Below are positions 26,759 to 38,161 of a DNA stretch of 64,000 nucleotides, one piece after another. Made by a program: the position numbers and the translations under genes. The notes below the pieces were generated by a model. That model was not told the DNA's origin. It worked only from the letters and a program-made list of their open reading frames with translations, and searched no databases. This stretch comes from Gemmataceae bacterium (GTDB lineage Bacteria > Planctomycetota > Planctomycetia > Gemmatales > Gemmataceae), in assembly GCA_019694755.1 (NCBI GenBank), contig JAIBBI010000004.1:1-64000 (forward strand). The letters are read 5' to 3'. How positions within the stretch are numbered: position 1 is the stretch's first letter; every line of letters begins with the position of its first letter.

Positions 26759-28411
26759 CTACCGGCCCGCATCGATTCCAGTAGGACGGGCCCACGGGCA
26801 AAGCTGATACAATTCGCCGGCAAACTGCTGTGTGAAACCGCGCAGCAGTTTTTCTCCCGCTCCCACCGAGCCTCGCGTAGTCGTACCGATCAAAACGGAG
26901 ATCCGGGCGCCGGAATCCACCGGCCGATGGCCGTATTGAAACAGCTCAAACAGCCACGAGTGGCCCGAGAACATCTCCGCCTTTTCGACGCCGTCTGGCA
27001 AAACAAAGGAGCCATTCTGCGTCCAGAAGAACAGGGCTTGCTGCATCTCGGGCTTGGCGTAGTGGCGCATGGACACTGGAAGTTCTCCGCCACCGATTAG
27101 CTGGATCGGCTGAACTTGGGACGTCGTCACTTTCCAACCACGGAATGGATAGCAGATGTCCGGATGGTGCATGTGCGCGGTGGTTGCCGCGTTACCCCAG
27201 AACATCACCCAGACGTTGACTTCCTCGCCGACGGCGTTGCGGTAGCTGCGATTGACGATCTGATCGCAGAGCAACTCCTCGGCAATGGCCTCGTTGACGG
27301 GCAGGTCCGTTCCGCGCCATGGCCCGATCGTCCGAGACAGTTCCTCCAATCGTACCGTCACCCGGTGGCTTATGCGGAACTGTTCGGCCCACATGCAGGC
27401 AACGAGGGCAGGCGTGAGAACCGCGAGCGCTAACCCGGCACGCGCAAGTGCGGAGTTGCCCGATTGTCGCAGACTGCCGACCGTCTGAATGGGCTCGCAC
27501 GCCACCGGTCGCGGCGACAGGAGAGTCGCCAGCGCAACAATCAGCCCGAGTCCAACGAGGATGACGCCGATCCCGAGGGCTTCATGGGCCCACCCTTCGA
27601 TAGCCGCCCTGCCAAAATGTTCCTGTATCAGCCCGGTGAGGATCACGCGCAGTGCGTTCGTCACGGCAATAACCCCCACTGTCAGACCCACGAGCAGCCC
27701 ACCCCGAAATAGCCCGAATCCGCGTAGGTAAGCAACGAGCACCGCTATGGCGGTCAGTGCGGTGACCGAGCGTACGCCGCTACACGCTTCGACAACACCC
27801 AGTGACCCCGACGGGAGCGTAAGTTCGAATCCGGCCGGGTCGGGCCGTTCGCATGGCACACCCAGCCAAGGCAGAGCGATGTGAGCTGACGACGTCGTGA
27901 ACTGCTTGAGCCGGAGCATGAGCGGGTTGTAAACGCGGCCGGGCGTTGGAAGCGAAAACACTACGAAAAGCACTGGAAACACAAGAAGTCGGGCATGACT
28001 GAACCCGAGGTGGAGGAGTGCGAGTCCCAGAACGAGCAACATGAGTGACGCGGTCAGCCACCAGACCACAATCGGCCTACCGCTGACTTGTACGGCGACA
28101 AACCACCCGACGGCAAACGCGGCGGCGCCAGCGGCGAGCGGCAGCAGGCCCCACGTTTGAGGCCGTGGGCTCATGGAGAGCAATCGCGGGACTGCCCGCC
28201 ATATCAGCCAGGCCGATGCGAGCGGTATCAGAAACCTGTCTGCCAGATCGGGCTTCGAAGACCAGACCGGAATGAGCGTGATAACCCAACCGGCCACGGC
28301 AGCCACCGTAACCGCCCAACTCGCCAGGAACCACCCGTCGGCCGAGCGGTCTCCACATGATGGTGACGCCCGGGAGGAATGGGCCGGGCCAATCGGCAAA
28401 GTCGTCGCCAT
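26759..28411 (-). CDS. Exosortase fused to an EpsI domain (exosortase B of this locus)
   Basis: 550 aa, ATG start. About ten membrane segments cover residues 25-345. Catalytic residues: C210 (VEACSGVRSVTAL), R255 (TNALRVILTG) and H276 (GWAHEALG). A polar EpsI domain follows from about residue 350 with NVWVMFWGN and the classic HMHHPDICYPFRGWKV block. It is distinct in sequence from the plus-strand exosortase, so these are two different paralogues, not a recent duplication. It converges on the first TPR gene (12-bp gap) and diverges from the second (89-bp gap). Confidence 0.9.
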   Translation of the reverse strand: MATTLPIGPAHSSRASPSCGDRSADGWFLASWAVTVAAVAGWVITLIPVWSSKPDLADRFLIPLASAWLIWRAVPRLLSMSPRPQTWGLLPLAAGAAAFAVGWFVAVQVSGRPIVVWWLTASLMLLVLGLALLHLGFSHARLLVFPVLFVVFSLPTPGRVYNPLMLRLKQFTTSSAHIALPWLGVPCERPDPAGFELTLPSGSLGVVEACSGVRSVTALTAIAVLVAYLRGFGLFRGGLLVGLTVGVIAVTNALRVILTGLIQEHFGRAAIEGWAHEALGIGVILVGLGLIVALATLLSPRPVACEPIQTVGSLRQSGNSALARAGLALAVLTPALVACMWAEQFRISHRVTVRLEELSRTIGPWRGTDLPVNEAIAEELLCDQIVNRSYRNAVGEEVNVWVMFWGNAATTAHMHHPDICYPFRGWKVTTSQVQPIQLIGGGELPVSMRHYAKPEMQQALFFWTQNGSFVLPDGVEKAEMFSGHSWLFELFQYGHRPVDSGARISVLIGTTTRGSVGAGEKLLRGFTQQFAGELYQLCPWARPTGIDAGR

Positions 28412-28500
28412 GGAGTCGCCCCGTCGGCAGACGCGGCTACCCGCGTGCGGTAAACTCTATCTATGTTGCCGCATCGGCCGATGACCGACAAGTGAAACCC

Positions 28501-30822
28501 ATGTTCCGCCGAATCCTCCACACACTCGCGGCCGTTTTTTTCGGCATCAGGCACGGTCTGCACGAGATCGGCATTTTCATGGCGGACATGGTCCGCGTGC
28601 TCGATCCACGGCAGCTTCCGGGCATGCTCGTCGGCGGCAGCAAGGAGGCGATTGAGGGTGGCAAGGTCGTGGCGGCGACCACCACCGTGACTCTCGCCGA
28701 GGTACTTTGGCGAATCGTCCGGTCTCCAATTGACCTCGCCCGCCTGCTGTTTACCGCGCCCGGGCGGATCTGGCATTCGCTGCGTACTCAGAGGCCTATC
28801 TACCTACTCATCGGATTGATTGTGTTTCTTGTGTTTGTCGGTGGCGCAGTCTGGCCGGTTATGAACATCTTCCGGGAACGGCGGGTCGATGCCATGCGAC
28901 GTGAACAATACCGACAACTCGACGAGCACTTCATCCGTGGCGACTACGAAGGCGTGAAGCACAATCTCGAAACCCTGGTGAAGTCCGCCCCCGAAGATTC
29001 CAAAGTCGCGACCCGCCTCGCCGCGCTCGAAGCAGGAGTCGCGGTGCCCTCCGACGCCAAGATGGCCCGACTCCTGATGCGGCGGCACCTGTTTCAAGGC
29101 AAGCTGCCCGATTCAGCACGCGAGGCCCGGAAGGTCGTTGCCCTCGAAGACAACGATTGGGAAGCGCTGATTATGGTCGCCCAGGAACGGATATTGGCAG
29201 GCGACCGAGCAGAAGCAGTCGCCGCAGTCGAGAAGCTGCCGCTGCCCGAGAATTCCATCGAGGCGATCCCCTATTACGCGGCGTCGATCGGAGAGCGGAT
29301 CTTTCGAGAGCTGGGACGTGAAGATCGGCTCGATGACCTCATCAAATTTGTTGCCGAGAAGTATGTGCCAGCCGTGCGGCACAGCATCATCAACGCCTAT
29401 GAGCCTTCAACCCGACTGCAATTGGCCTTGATGTACCGCATGGCCTTGAGTCAGTTAGCCCGACGGCCGCAACTCGCCGAGTATTTCGCCAACTATCAGG
29501 ACTTGTGCCACGGCATTGCAAACGCGCCGAACGTTAATGCCCCGATCCTCGCATCGGTCGGCGAGATTCAGGAAGCCATGCGGTATCCCGCACTGCAACA
29601 GATGAGGCAGATGAACCTTATCACGGCCGAGCAGCACGATGAGTTTTCGAAGGAAATCGAAGGTCGGTTGGCAATCGTCTGGTCGCGTGTCCGGGAAATG
29701 GATGCGAAAAACTACCTCGGTTACGTCGGGCCGGCCATGCAACACGTCCGGGCCGGTCGATTCAGCGACGGATTGCGCGAGATTGAGTCCGGCATTGGCG
29801 CATGCGGACCCCTTCCGCCGCTACTCGAGAAGAAGGCCGACATCATGCGAATGATGGACCCGGTCGGCGGACTCGCCTTTCTGGAGAAGTCGATCGCGCC
29901 CGACGAAAAAAACCCGGCCATGTACAAAGTGCTGGCCGAGGCAGCGTTGGCTGCCCAACGGCCAGACAAGGCCATGGAAGCCATTCGCAAGGCTCGGGCC
30001 CTTGCCCCGGAATTGCCGTGGGCGATACGACTGGAGGCGGAAGTGTTGTTGCAGATGGGCAGACCGACCGAAGCGGCCGCAGGCCTGAAATCTGTCCTCG
30101 CCTCGATCGGGCTCGACGGCCCGGCATCCGTGCTCTACGTCCGCGCTTTAGTTGGAGCCGGGAGCCCGCAACTGGCAGAGCAGTTTCTGGTGAATGCAGT
30201 CAATGGCAAGGAATCGCTGGGACCGATTCTGTTGGGTATTGAGGAACTCCTGCGCCTTGGACGAGCGGTCGGAGCAGAAACGTGCAGCCGGCGAGTATTA
30301 CTCGAAGACCCGGGTAACTACGTCGCCCAGATTCTGCTCGGCGATGCATGCCGGATCCAGGCCGAGCAGGCGACTGGCGGATGGGACAAAGGTCTCGCCG
30401 AGGACGCGATGAAGGCCTACCGAGGGGCACTCCGCCGCGATCCCGATCTGCCAGTCGTCCTGGCTCAAGTCGCCTGGCTCCAACTGGCGGCATTTGACCT
30501 GGCGCAGGAAGCTGATATCACAATGAATCCACTGCGCGAGCGGGTCGATGTTCTACCTCCGGTCGCGGTTCAGATGCTTGGAATCGCCGACGTGGTGTCC
30601 GGGCGGTACGAGGCCGGCCGGATCAAGCTCCAGAGGGTGCTCGATCGCCAAGGCCCCGAGGCGCTGACCTTGGCGTATCTCGCATTGGCCTACCACGGGA
30701 TGAATCAATCCGGTGCTGCCGACGATTGCCTGAATCGTGCCTTGGCGGCCCCGAAATCGAGCCCACGTCGGGCCGAACTTGTAGAGAAGATTCGACTCAA
30801 GATCGCTCGTGGAATCAAATAG
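28501..30822 (+). CDS. Large membrane-anchored TPR protein
   Basis: 773 aa. The ATG at 28501 is chosen because the longer frame (from 28357) would overlap the start of the divergent exosortase gene and leave no promoter space. N-terminal part: an amphipathic/hydrophobic region (1-95) and a clear membrane helix at about residues 100-122, followed by RERRVDAMRREQYRQLDEHF. TPR-like helix pairs extend to the C-terminus (KNPAMYKVLAEAALAAQRPDKAMEAIRKARALAP; LPWAIRLEAEVLLQMGRPTEAAAGLKSVLA; ALTLAYLALAYHGMNQSGAADDCLNRALA). The layout matches the other TPR protein of this locus, but without the Pro/Lys tail. It is probably a scaffold or substrate-handling partner of the exosortases. Confidence 0.82.
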   Translation: MFRRILHTLAAVFFGIRHGLHEIGIFMADMVRVLDPRQLPGMLVGGSKEAIEGGKVVAATTTVTLAEVLWRIVRSPIDLARLLFTAPGRIWHSLRTQRPIYLLIGLIVFLVFVGGAVWPVMNIFRERRVDAMRREQYRQLDEHFIRGDYEGVKHNLETLVKSAPEDSKVATRLAALEAGVAVPSDAKMARLLMRRHLFQGKLPDSAREARKVVALEDNDWEALIMVAQERILAGDRAEAVAAVEKLPLPENSIEAIPYYAASIGERIFRELGREDRLDDLIKFVAEKYVPAVRHSIINAYEPSTRLQLALMYRMALSQLARRPQLAEYFANYQDLCHGIANAPNVNAPILASVGEIQEAMRYPALQQMRQMNLITAEQHDEFSKEIEGRLAIVWSRVREMDAKNYLGYVGPAMQHVRAGRFSDGLREIESGIGACGPLPPLLEKKADIMRMMDPVGGLAFLEKSIAPDEKNPAMYKVLAEAALAAQRPDKAMEAIRKARALAPELPWAIRLEAEVLLQMGRPTEAAAGLKSVLASIGLDGPASVLYVRALVGAGSPQLAEQFLVNAVNGKESLGPILLGIEELLRLGRAVGAETCSRRVLLEDPGNYVAQILLGDACRIQAEQATGGWDKGLAEDAMKAYRGALRRDPDLPVVLAQVAWLQLAAFDLAQEADITMNPLRERVDVLPPVAVQMLGIADVVSGRYEAGRIKLQRVLDRQGPEALTLAYLALAYHGMNQSGAADDCLNRALAAPKSSPRRAELVEKIRLKIARGIK

Positions 30823-30876
30823 CCCCGCCAGTCAATTCGCCATTCGACATCGCCGACGGAGTTGCGCAGGATCATC

Positions 30877-32418
30877 ATGGATCATAAAAGTCGGCGAGTT
30901 CGCCTCGCGTTAGTCAGTCTCGAAGATCGGCTGGCCCCGGCCGCCGGTGTGTTCCGTGTCGTCTCTTACAATATCGCGTCGTCCGGCGCGCTGCCCCAGG
31001 CGGGACTGGGCACCATTCTTCAGGGCATCGGCAGCGAGCCGGTGAACAGTAACTCGCAACCGATCGACGTGCTTCTGCTCCAGGAGGTCGCCAGTCAGGC
31101 TGTCACCACGCAGAACGTCGTCGCCACGCTCAACGCGGCTTACGGTGCAGGGACGTATGCACGCGGCTCGCTCGATGGCGCGACTACCGGCGCGGGAACC
31201 CAGGGTATCGTTTACAACGCCCAGAAATTGCAACTCGTCAGTGAAGCTGTGATTGGAACGGCGGGCGGCGCACCGGAACAGCCGCGGCAAGCCCTGCGGT
31301 ACAAGTTGCAGCCGATCGGATACTCCGCGGGGGCGGCGTTCTACGTCTACAACAGCCACTACAAGGCCAACAACGATTCCGCCAGCCTTGCTCGCAGGCT
31401 GGTCGAGGCTAATGCCATTCGGGCCGATGCCGATGCGCTGGGGCAGGGTGTCAACATCATCTATGCGGGCGATTTTAATTCCTACTCCAGTTCCGAGTCT
31501 TTTTATCAGGAGTTACTTTCCGCCGGGAACGGCCAGGCGTTTGACCCTGTGAATCGTCCTGGCAACTGGGACCAGACGGCGAGCTTCACCGATATCTTCA
31601 CACAGGCGCCGGCAGTGAGTCCGCCGAACGGTCTGACCGGCGGTGGACTCGACAGCCGATTTGATTTTCAGCTCCGCAGTGGTGAACTTGCCGACGGTGT
31701 CGGATTGGATTACTGGTCGGGGAGTTACCACACGTTTGGCAATAACGGCAGTGTGCCGATGAACGGCAATATCAACGCCACCACGAGCACTGCATTGCCC
31801 ACACTGAGCAACAGGACAACGATACTCGACTTCCTGACCACGGTGGCCGACCACCTGCCGGTGGTCGCCGACTATCGAATTGTCACCCCCGCTGCTAAAG
31901 TCTCGGCCGTCACGATCAACGGCGGCGCCATACAGCGGTCCCGGGTGACGTCTCTGGCCGTGACCTTCGATTCGGCCGTCTCCTTGCCCGCTAATCCCGC
32001 GACGGCGTTTCAATTGCGACGCCAGTCGGACAATGCCGTGGTGAATCTTGCCGCATCGGTTGCGGGGAACACGGTGACCCTGACGTTTACTGGCGGGGCC
32101 GTGCAATCCGGAAGTCTGGCGGACGGCCGGTATACGCTGACCGCGCTTTCCAACTCGATCGTCAGCCTGGGCGGCACGCTCGACGGCAATGCCGACGGAC
32201 AACCGGGCGGCGACTACACGCTCGTTGGTACGCCGGCCAACAAACTCTTCCGCCTGTTTGGTGACTCTGACGGCGACGGCACGGTCACCAGTACCGACTT
32301 CCTCGCGTTCCGCCTTGCTTTTCTGACGACCGGGTCGACGTTCGATTCTGATGGATCGGGACAGGTTTCTTCCGAGGATTTTCTCCAGTTTCGGCTGCGA
32401 TTTCTCGCGACGATCTGA
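30877..32418 (+). CDS. Secreted endonuclease/exonuclease/phosphatase-fold protein with EF-hand C-terminus
   Basis: 513 aa from the ATG at 30877; the frame opens at a TTG at 30862. The short N-terminus has the LEDRLAPAAG motif seen in the first gene of the window. Residues 20-340 form an EEP hydrolase domain: RVVSYNIASSG, LLLQEV (metal-binding Glu), YNSHYKANND, YAGDFNSYSS (catalytic Asp/Asn) and DHLPVVADY (catalytic His). It is followed by the INGGAIQRSRVT Ig-like domain and two EF-hand/dockerin-like loops (FGDSDGDGTV, FDSDGSGQV). It is likely a calcium-dependent extracellular nuclease or phosphodiesterase; the substrate is unknown. It follows the second TPR gene on the same strand after 54 bp. 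Confidence 0.87.
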   Translation: MDHKSRRVRLALVSLEDRLAPAAGVFRVVSYNIASSGALPQAGLGTILQGIGSEPVNSNSQPIDVLLLQEVASQAVTTQNVVATLNAAYGAGTYARGSLDGATTGAGTQGIVYNAQKLQLVSEAVIGTAGGAPEQPRQALRYKLQPIGYSAGAAFYVYNSHYKANNDSASLARRLVEANAIRADADALGQGVNIIYAGDFNSYSSSESFYQELLSAGNGQAFDPVNRPGNWDQTASFTDIFTQAPAVSPPNGLTGGGLDSRFDFQLRSGELADGVGLDYWSGSYHTFGNNGSVPMNGNINATTSTALPTLSNRTTILDFLTTVADHLPVVADYRIVTPAAKVSAVTINGGAIQRSRVTSLAVTFDSAVSLPANPATAFQLRRQSDNAVVNLAASVAGNTVTLTFTGGAVQSGSLADGRYTLTALSNSIVSLGGTLDGNADGQPGGDYTLVGTPANKLFRLFGDSDGDGTVTSTDFLAFRLAFLTTGSTFDSDGSGQVSSEDFLQFRLRFLATI

Positions 32419-32465
32419 CCGGTTTCTAAAACAGCCCGTGTCGGAATCCTACGGGAGACGCGGGC

Positions 32466-33548
32466 ATGATCGGGCTGACGGTTCGCCGGGACGCATGCGC
32501 ACTGGATTTTCTGGCTCTGGGTTCGCTCGTGCATCGGCTCGATCCCGGAGTTGTGCCGTTTCGCAAGGCTCACTCGTTTGAGGTGCATGTCTCGGGCGGG
32601 GAGTACAACGTCGCGGCGGGTCTCTCCGATTGCTTCGGTATGAAGTCCGGGATCGCCACCGCAATGGTTCGCTACGGCATTGGCGACCTGGTCCAGTCGC
32701 GCGTCCGGGCGGCCGGGGTTGTCCCGCATTACAAGTGGTTCGATCACGACGGCGTTCGCGGGCCGAACATCGCTGCCGTGTACAGCGACCGCGGCATGGG
32801 CGTGCGCCCGCCCGTGGTCTTTTACAACCGCGCCGAGGAGGCCGGCGCGCTGCTACAGCCCGGCGATTTCGATTGGCCGGGCATATTCGACGCGGGAGTC
32901 CGCTGGTTTCATTCGGGCGGGATCTTCGCCGCCCTGTCGGAAACGACATCGCCCCTGATCGTCGAGGCCATGCGGGCGGCCAAGTCGTCAGGTGCGATCG
33001 TTTCGTTTGACCTCAACTACCGGCCCAAACTCTGGGCAACTTCGGGCGGCCCGGAAAAGGCCCGCAAGACGCTTCGCGGCATTGCAGGGATTGTTGATTG
33101 CCTGATTGGCAATGAAGAGGACATGCAGACCGGTCTCGGAATCGCGGGGCCGGACGTTGCAGCGCGGTCGGGACTTGATCCCGATGCGTTCTTCGCAATG
33201 ATCGACCGGGTCGTGGAGCAGTTTCCAAACGTGCGACTCGTTGCAACGACGCTCCGCGACGTCCACTCGGCCAACAGCCACGACTGGGCGGCCGTGCTTT
33301 GGCTCGACGGCAAGAAGTATGTCAGCCCGACGTGTCGGCTCGATGTTCTCGACCGAATCGGAGGCGGCGACGGCTTCGCAGCCGGCCTGATTTACGGAAT
33401 GCTCGCCGGCCGATCGCCAGACGACTCACTTCGTCTCGGCTGGGCCCACGGCGCGCTGCTCACAACCTTCCCCGGCGACGTCAGCATGGCAAAACGGGAA
33501 GAAGTCGAAGCTTTAGCGCACGGCGGCACGGCACGCGTCCAGCGGTGA
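32466..33548 (+). CDS. PfkB-family sugar kinase, KdgK-like
   Basis: 360 aa, ATG start with GGGAG upstream. Ribokinase fold: VSGGEYNVAAGLSDCFG (substrate-binding N-terminal motif), GIVSFDLNYRPKLW-type strand, and the C-terminal anion-hole/base motif DRIGGGDGFAAGLIYG with the catalytic D302. The arrangement ASFDLNYRPKLW...NEED is typical of 2-keto-3-deoxygluconate kinases, which phosphorylate KDG to KDPG, but other hexose substrates are possible. It is cytoplasmic. No other sugar-acid pathway gene is next to it. Confidence 0.85.
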   Translation: MIGLTVRRDACALDFLALGSLVHRLDPGVVPFRKAHSFEVHVSGGEYNVAAGLSDCFGMKSGIATAMVRYGIGDLVQSRVRAAGVVPHYKWFDHDGVRGPNIAAVYSDRGMGVRPPVVFYNRAEEAGALLQPGDFDWPGIFDAGVRWFHSGGIFAALSETTSPLIVEAMRAAKSSGAIVSFDLNYRPKLWATSGGPEKARKTLRGIAGIVDCLIGNEEDMQTGLGIAGPDVAARSGLDPDAFFAMIDRVVEQFPNVRLVATTLRDVHSANSHDWAAVLWLDGKKYVSPTCRLDVLDRIGGGDGFAAGLIYGMLAGRSPDDSLRLGWAHGALLTTFPGDVSMAKREEVEALAHGGTARVQR

Positions 33549-33635
33549 GTGGATTTCAGAATGCAGATTGTAGACGTAGGGAGTTGCCATCGGGCCGATT
33601 TGAAGGATGTATCCTCGCGGATAGCGGATAGCGGT
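33549..33635. repeat. Degenerate heptanucleotide repeats between convergent genes
   Basis: The 87-bp gap between the PfkB kinase and the kinase-WD40 gene has two short 7-bp-periodic stretches: three units at 33557-33577 (CAGAATG, CAGATTG, TAGACGT) and three at 33616-33636 (CGCGGAT, AGCGGAT, AGCGGTC). The second set runs into the stop codon of the minus-strand gene. The same 7-mer, AGCGGAT, recurs in an array at 47431-47479. No terminator hairpin was found here. Confidence 0.55.
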
Positions 33636-35846
33636 CTAGACTCCGGCCATCTTCGCCGTCGGTGTGTTGGCCGCGCCCATGAGTTCGAGGTCGTAGAAGG
33701 AGACCTGACCGTCGCCCTGGCCGACGGCGAGGAAGCGGGCATCGGGGCTGATCGCGACGCTGTGGATCAGGCCCTTTTCAATCTGCCATTCGCGGATCTT
33801 CACTTGCTCGGCCACGTCCCACAGGAACACTTGGCCGCCGTCAGCGACCGAGAGCAGCAGATTTCCCGGAGCGAGAAACCTGACAAGGCGGACGCCGGCC
33901 GAATGGCCCGACAATGTCGCCAGGGCGTCAGTCGATTCCGCGCCGGCATCCCAGAGGCAGATCGAGCCGTCAGCGGACCCGGACGCAAGGACCGTGCCGT
34001 CGGGGATCAGGCAGAGCGATGTCACCGTATCCTTGTGCCCGTCGAATGTGGCCCGCTGAGTATTCCAGAACCGACTGGGCTCCCACATGATGATTCGGCG
34101 GTCTGCGCCCGCAGAGTAAAGCCGCTTCCCGTTCGGGGAGTAACACAACGCCCGGACTTCGTGCGAATGGCCTTTAAGCTGCGTGGGCTTCCGGCCGTTG
34201 GCGTCGTAAAGCAGAACGGCCGCCGCGGACCCGGCCGCGATGGTATGGCCGTCGGGCGAGATCGCGAAGCAACTTGTCCGGTACTGATCATTCTCGAAAC
34301 GACTCCGGACGGTCTGTTGCGGGCCAGTCCATTCCCATCTCCAGTTGTGCCCGTGAATGGCCGAAGAGCCGGCATACAGGACTTTGCCTGTCGGACCAAA
34401 GCAGAGGTGATGGACTTCGCCCAGTCCGTCGTTGGACGCAACCTGACGCTCGACCGGGCGGGCCAGTCCGACATCCCAGAGGCGGACAGTGCCATCGATG
34501 CCGCCGGTAGCAAGGAGCCGGCCATCGGGACCGAAGGCCAACGCCGTGACGTAGCCGCGATGGCCCGTTAGCGAGGCCGCCTTCTTGGCAGGCAAGATCA
34601 GCGAATCGGGAGAGAAGAACTGGGTCGGTGGGGGAGCGGCCGAAGGGAGCGGGCTTTCCGGGGCGGTGTAGGCCGGCATCGGCGCGGCAGAAACCCGGCC
34701 CTGTCCAGTCAGAACTTCGTGAGGAATACCAGATATTGCATCAACCAGGTCCGCAGGAGTCTGAAATCGGCTTTCGGCACGCTTCGACATAAGACGCTGG
34801 ACGATTCCAACAACTTCGGCCGGGAGGCCGGGCCGAATCGTGTCGAGGGCCGTGGGCATTTCGTTCTGATGCGCGAGGAGCTTTTCGACGCTCGACCCGT
34901 TGGGGAACGGAGCCCGCCCGGTCAACAGGTAATAGAAAGTGCAGCCGAGGCTGTAGAGGTCGGAGCGGATATCGACTTTGGTGGCATCCCGTGCCTGCTC
35001 GGGCGAAATGAAGTCCGGCGTACCGATCACGGCGCCCTGCATGGTCAGTGCAGTTAACGTCGAATGATCGTCGATCGTGTCGGTCATCCGGACGAGGCCG
35101 AGATCGAGGATTTTGACCACGCCCCCGGGATTCCCTCGGGGAATCGGCACCCCCGGACGGGGGATCTGTCCGGAAGACCTTGCGTTGGGTCCACGAACAG
35201 TCCGTACCCCTGCGGGCGTGGGTTTGGTTACAAGCAGGTTGGACGGTTTGATGTCGCGGTGGACCATCCCGTATTCAAAGACCTGCTGCAAGCCGAGGGC
35301 CGCCTGACGGATGTAATCGCAGGCCGTGGTCACCGGCACCGCGCCGCCGCGGTCCTGCACGATCTTCATCATGTCATGGCCGTCGACGTACTCCATGGCG
35401 ATGAAGTGGGTGCCGTCGATCTCGTTGCAGTCGAACAGGATGACGATGTTGGGGTGAAGCAGCTGTGAGGCCGCCTGGGCTTCGCGCTGGAATCGCCGGA
35501 TCAGGTCCTTGGGATTCTCGGTATTCTTGAGAGACTGGGGGCGGATGACTTTCAGGGCGACGTGCCGGTTGAGCCGGACGTGTGCGGCTTTATAGACTTC
35601 GCCCATTCCGCCCTGACCGAGCAAGCTCAGTTTCCGGTAATCGCCGAATAAAAGCGAGCGGGCCTGACCCTGAAGAATGGCCTCGAGCTGAAAGTCGGTG
35701 AGCCAGTTCCAGTCAATAAGCTGTTTTGCCAACCCGGCGGCGTCGCGGTACTGCGGGACGAACGGCCCGAGGTCCTCCAATTGACTCGCGTCGAGCAACC
35801 TGTGCTCGGCGAGAATCCGCACGAATTCCAGAGCCGACATGCTCAT
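33636..35846 (-). CDS. Ser/Thr protein kinase with C-terminal WD40 beta-propeller
   Basis: 736 aa from the ATG at 35846 (a second ATG lies at 35840); the frame to 35984 would include the promoter region. Residues 1-65 form a helical domain common in planctomycete kinases (SALEFVRILAEHRLLDASQL). The kinase domain (about 70-380) shows GQGGMGEVY, VALK with K99, HRDIKPSN with catalytic D198, and a metal-binding DLG (D248) in place of the usual DFG. A Gly/Pro/Arg-rich insert precedes the DLG. After a Pro-rich linker come about seven WD40 repeats (LTGHRGYVTALAFGPDGRLLATGG, LKGHSHEVRALCYSPNGKRL, FDGHKDTVTSLCLIPDG). No membrane helix was seen, so it is probably cytoplasmic signalling. Confidence 0.9.
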   Translation of the reverse strand: MSMSALEFVRILAEHRLLDASQLEDLGPFVPQYRDAAGLAKQLIDWNWLTDFQLEAILQGQARSLLFGDYRKLSLLGQGGMGEVYKAAHVRLNRHVALKVIRPQSLKNTENPKDLIRRFQREAQAASQLLHPNIVILFDCNEIDGTHFIAMEYVDGHDMMKIVQDRGGAVPVTTACDYIRQAALGLQQVFEYGMVHRDIKPSNLLVTKPTPAGVRTVRGPNARSSGQIPRPGVPIPRGNPGGVVKILDLGLVRMTDTIDDHSTLTALTMQGAVIGTPDFISPEQARDATKVDIRSDLYSLGCTFYYLLTGRAPFPNGSSVEKLLAHQNEMPTALDTIRPGLPAEVVGIVQRLMSKRAESRFQTPADLVDAISGIPHEVLTGQGRVSAAPMPAYTAPESPLPSAAPPPTQFFSPDSLILPAKKAASLTGHRGYVTALAFGPDGRLLATGGIDGTVRLWDVGLARPVERQVASNDGLGEVHHLCFGPTGKVLYAGSSAIHGHNWRWEWTGPQQTVRSRFENDQYRTSCFAISPDGHTIAAGSAAAVLLYDANGRKPTQLKGHSHEVRALCYSPNGKRLYSAGADRRIIMWEPSRFWNTQRATFDGHKDTVTSLCLIPDGTVLASGSADGSICLWDAGAESTDALATLSGHSAGVRLVRFLAPGNLLLSVADGGQVFLWDVAEQVKIREWQIEKGLIHSVAISPDARFLAVGQGDGQVSFYDLELMGAANTPTAKMAGV

Positions 35847-35987
35847 CAAAGCGTCGCCCGTGGGAGGGGTACGGGGATCCGGTCGGAGAAACCTACCGTG
35901 AATGTAGCATAATGCGGACGACCGAAAAAACGGATTCCGGACAAAAAAACTGTCAGATCGGGGTCGGTCCGAACGGTAGCGCACGAA

Positions 35988-36015
35988 AAAGGCCCCGACG
36001 GTTGTCGGGGCCTTT
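35988..36015 (-). terminator. Intrinsic terminator after fusA
   Basis: A perfect 12-bp stem (35988-35999 with 36004-36015) and a 4-nt loop, followed on the minus strand by T residues before 35985. It starts 25 bp past the fusA stop. It separates fusA from the kinase gene on the same strand. Confidence 0.85.
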
Positions 36016-36040
36016 CCGTTTGTCCGGGTTGCCCGGGAGG

Positions 36041-38161
<2,121 letters not shown>

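Noticed and set aside
30877-32418. PEP-CTERM or LPXTG-like exosortase substrate tail
   Set aside because: The C-terminus is an EF-hand pair without a membrane helix or basic tail; the same holds for the gene at 39-3521.
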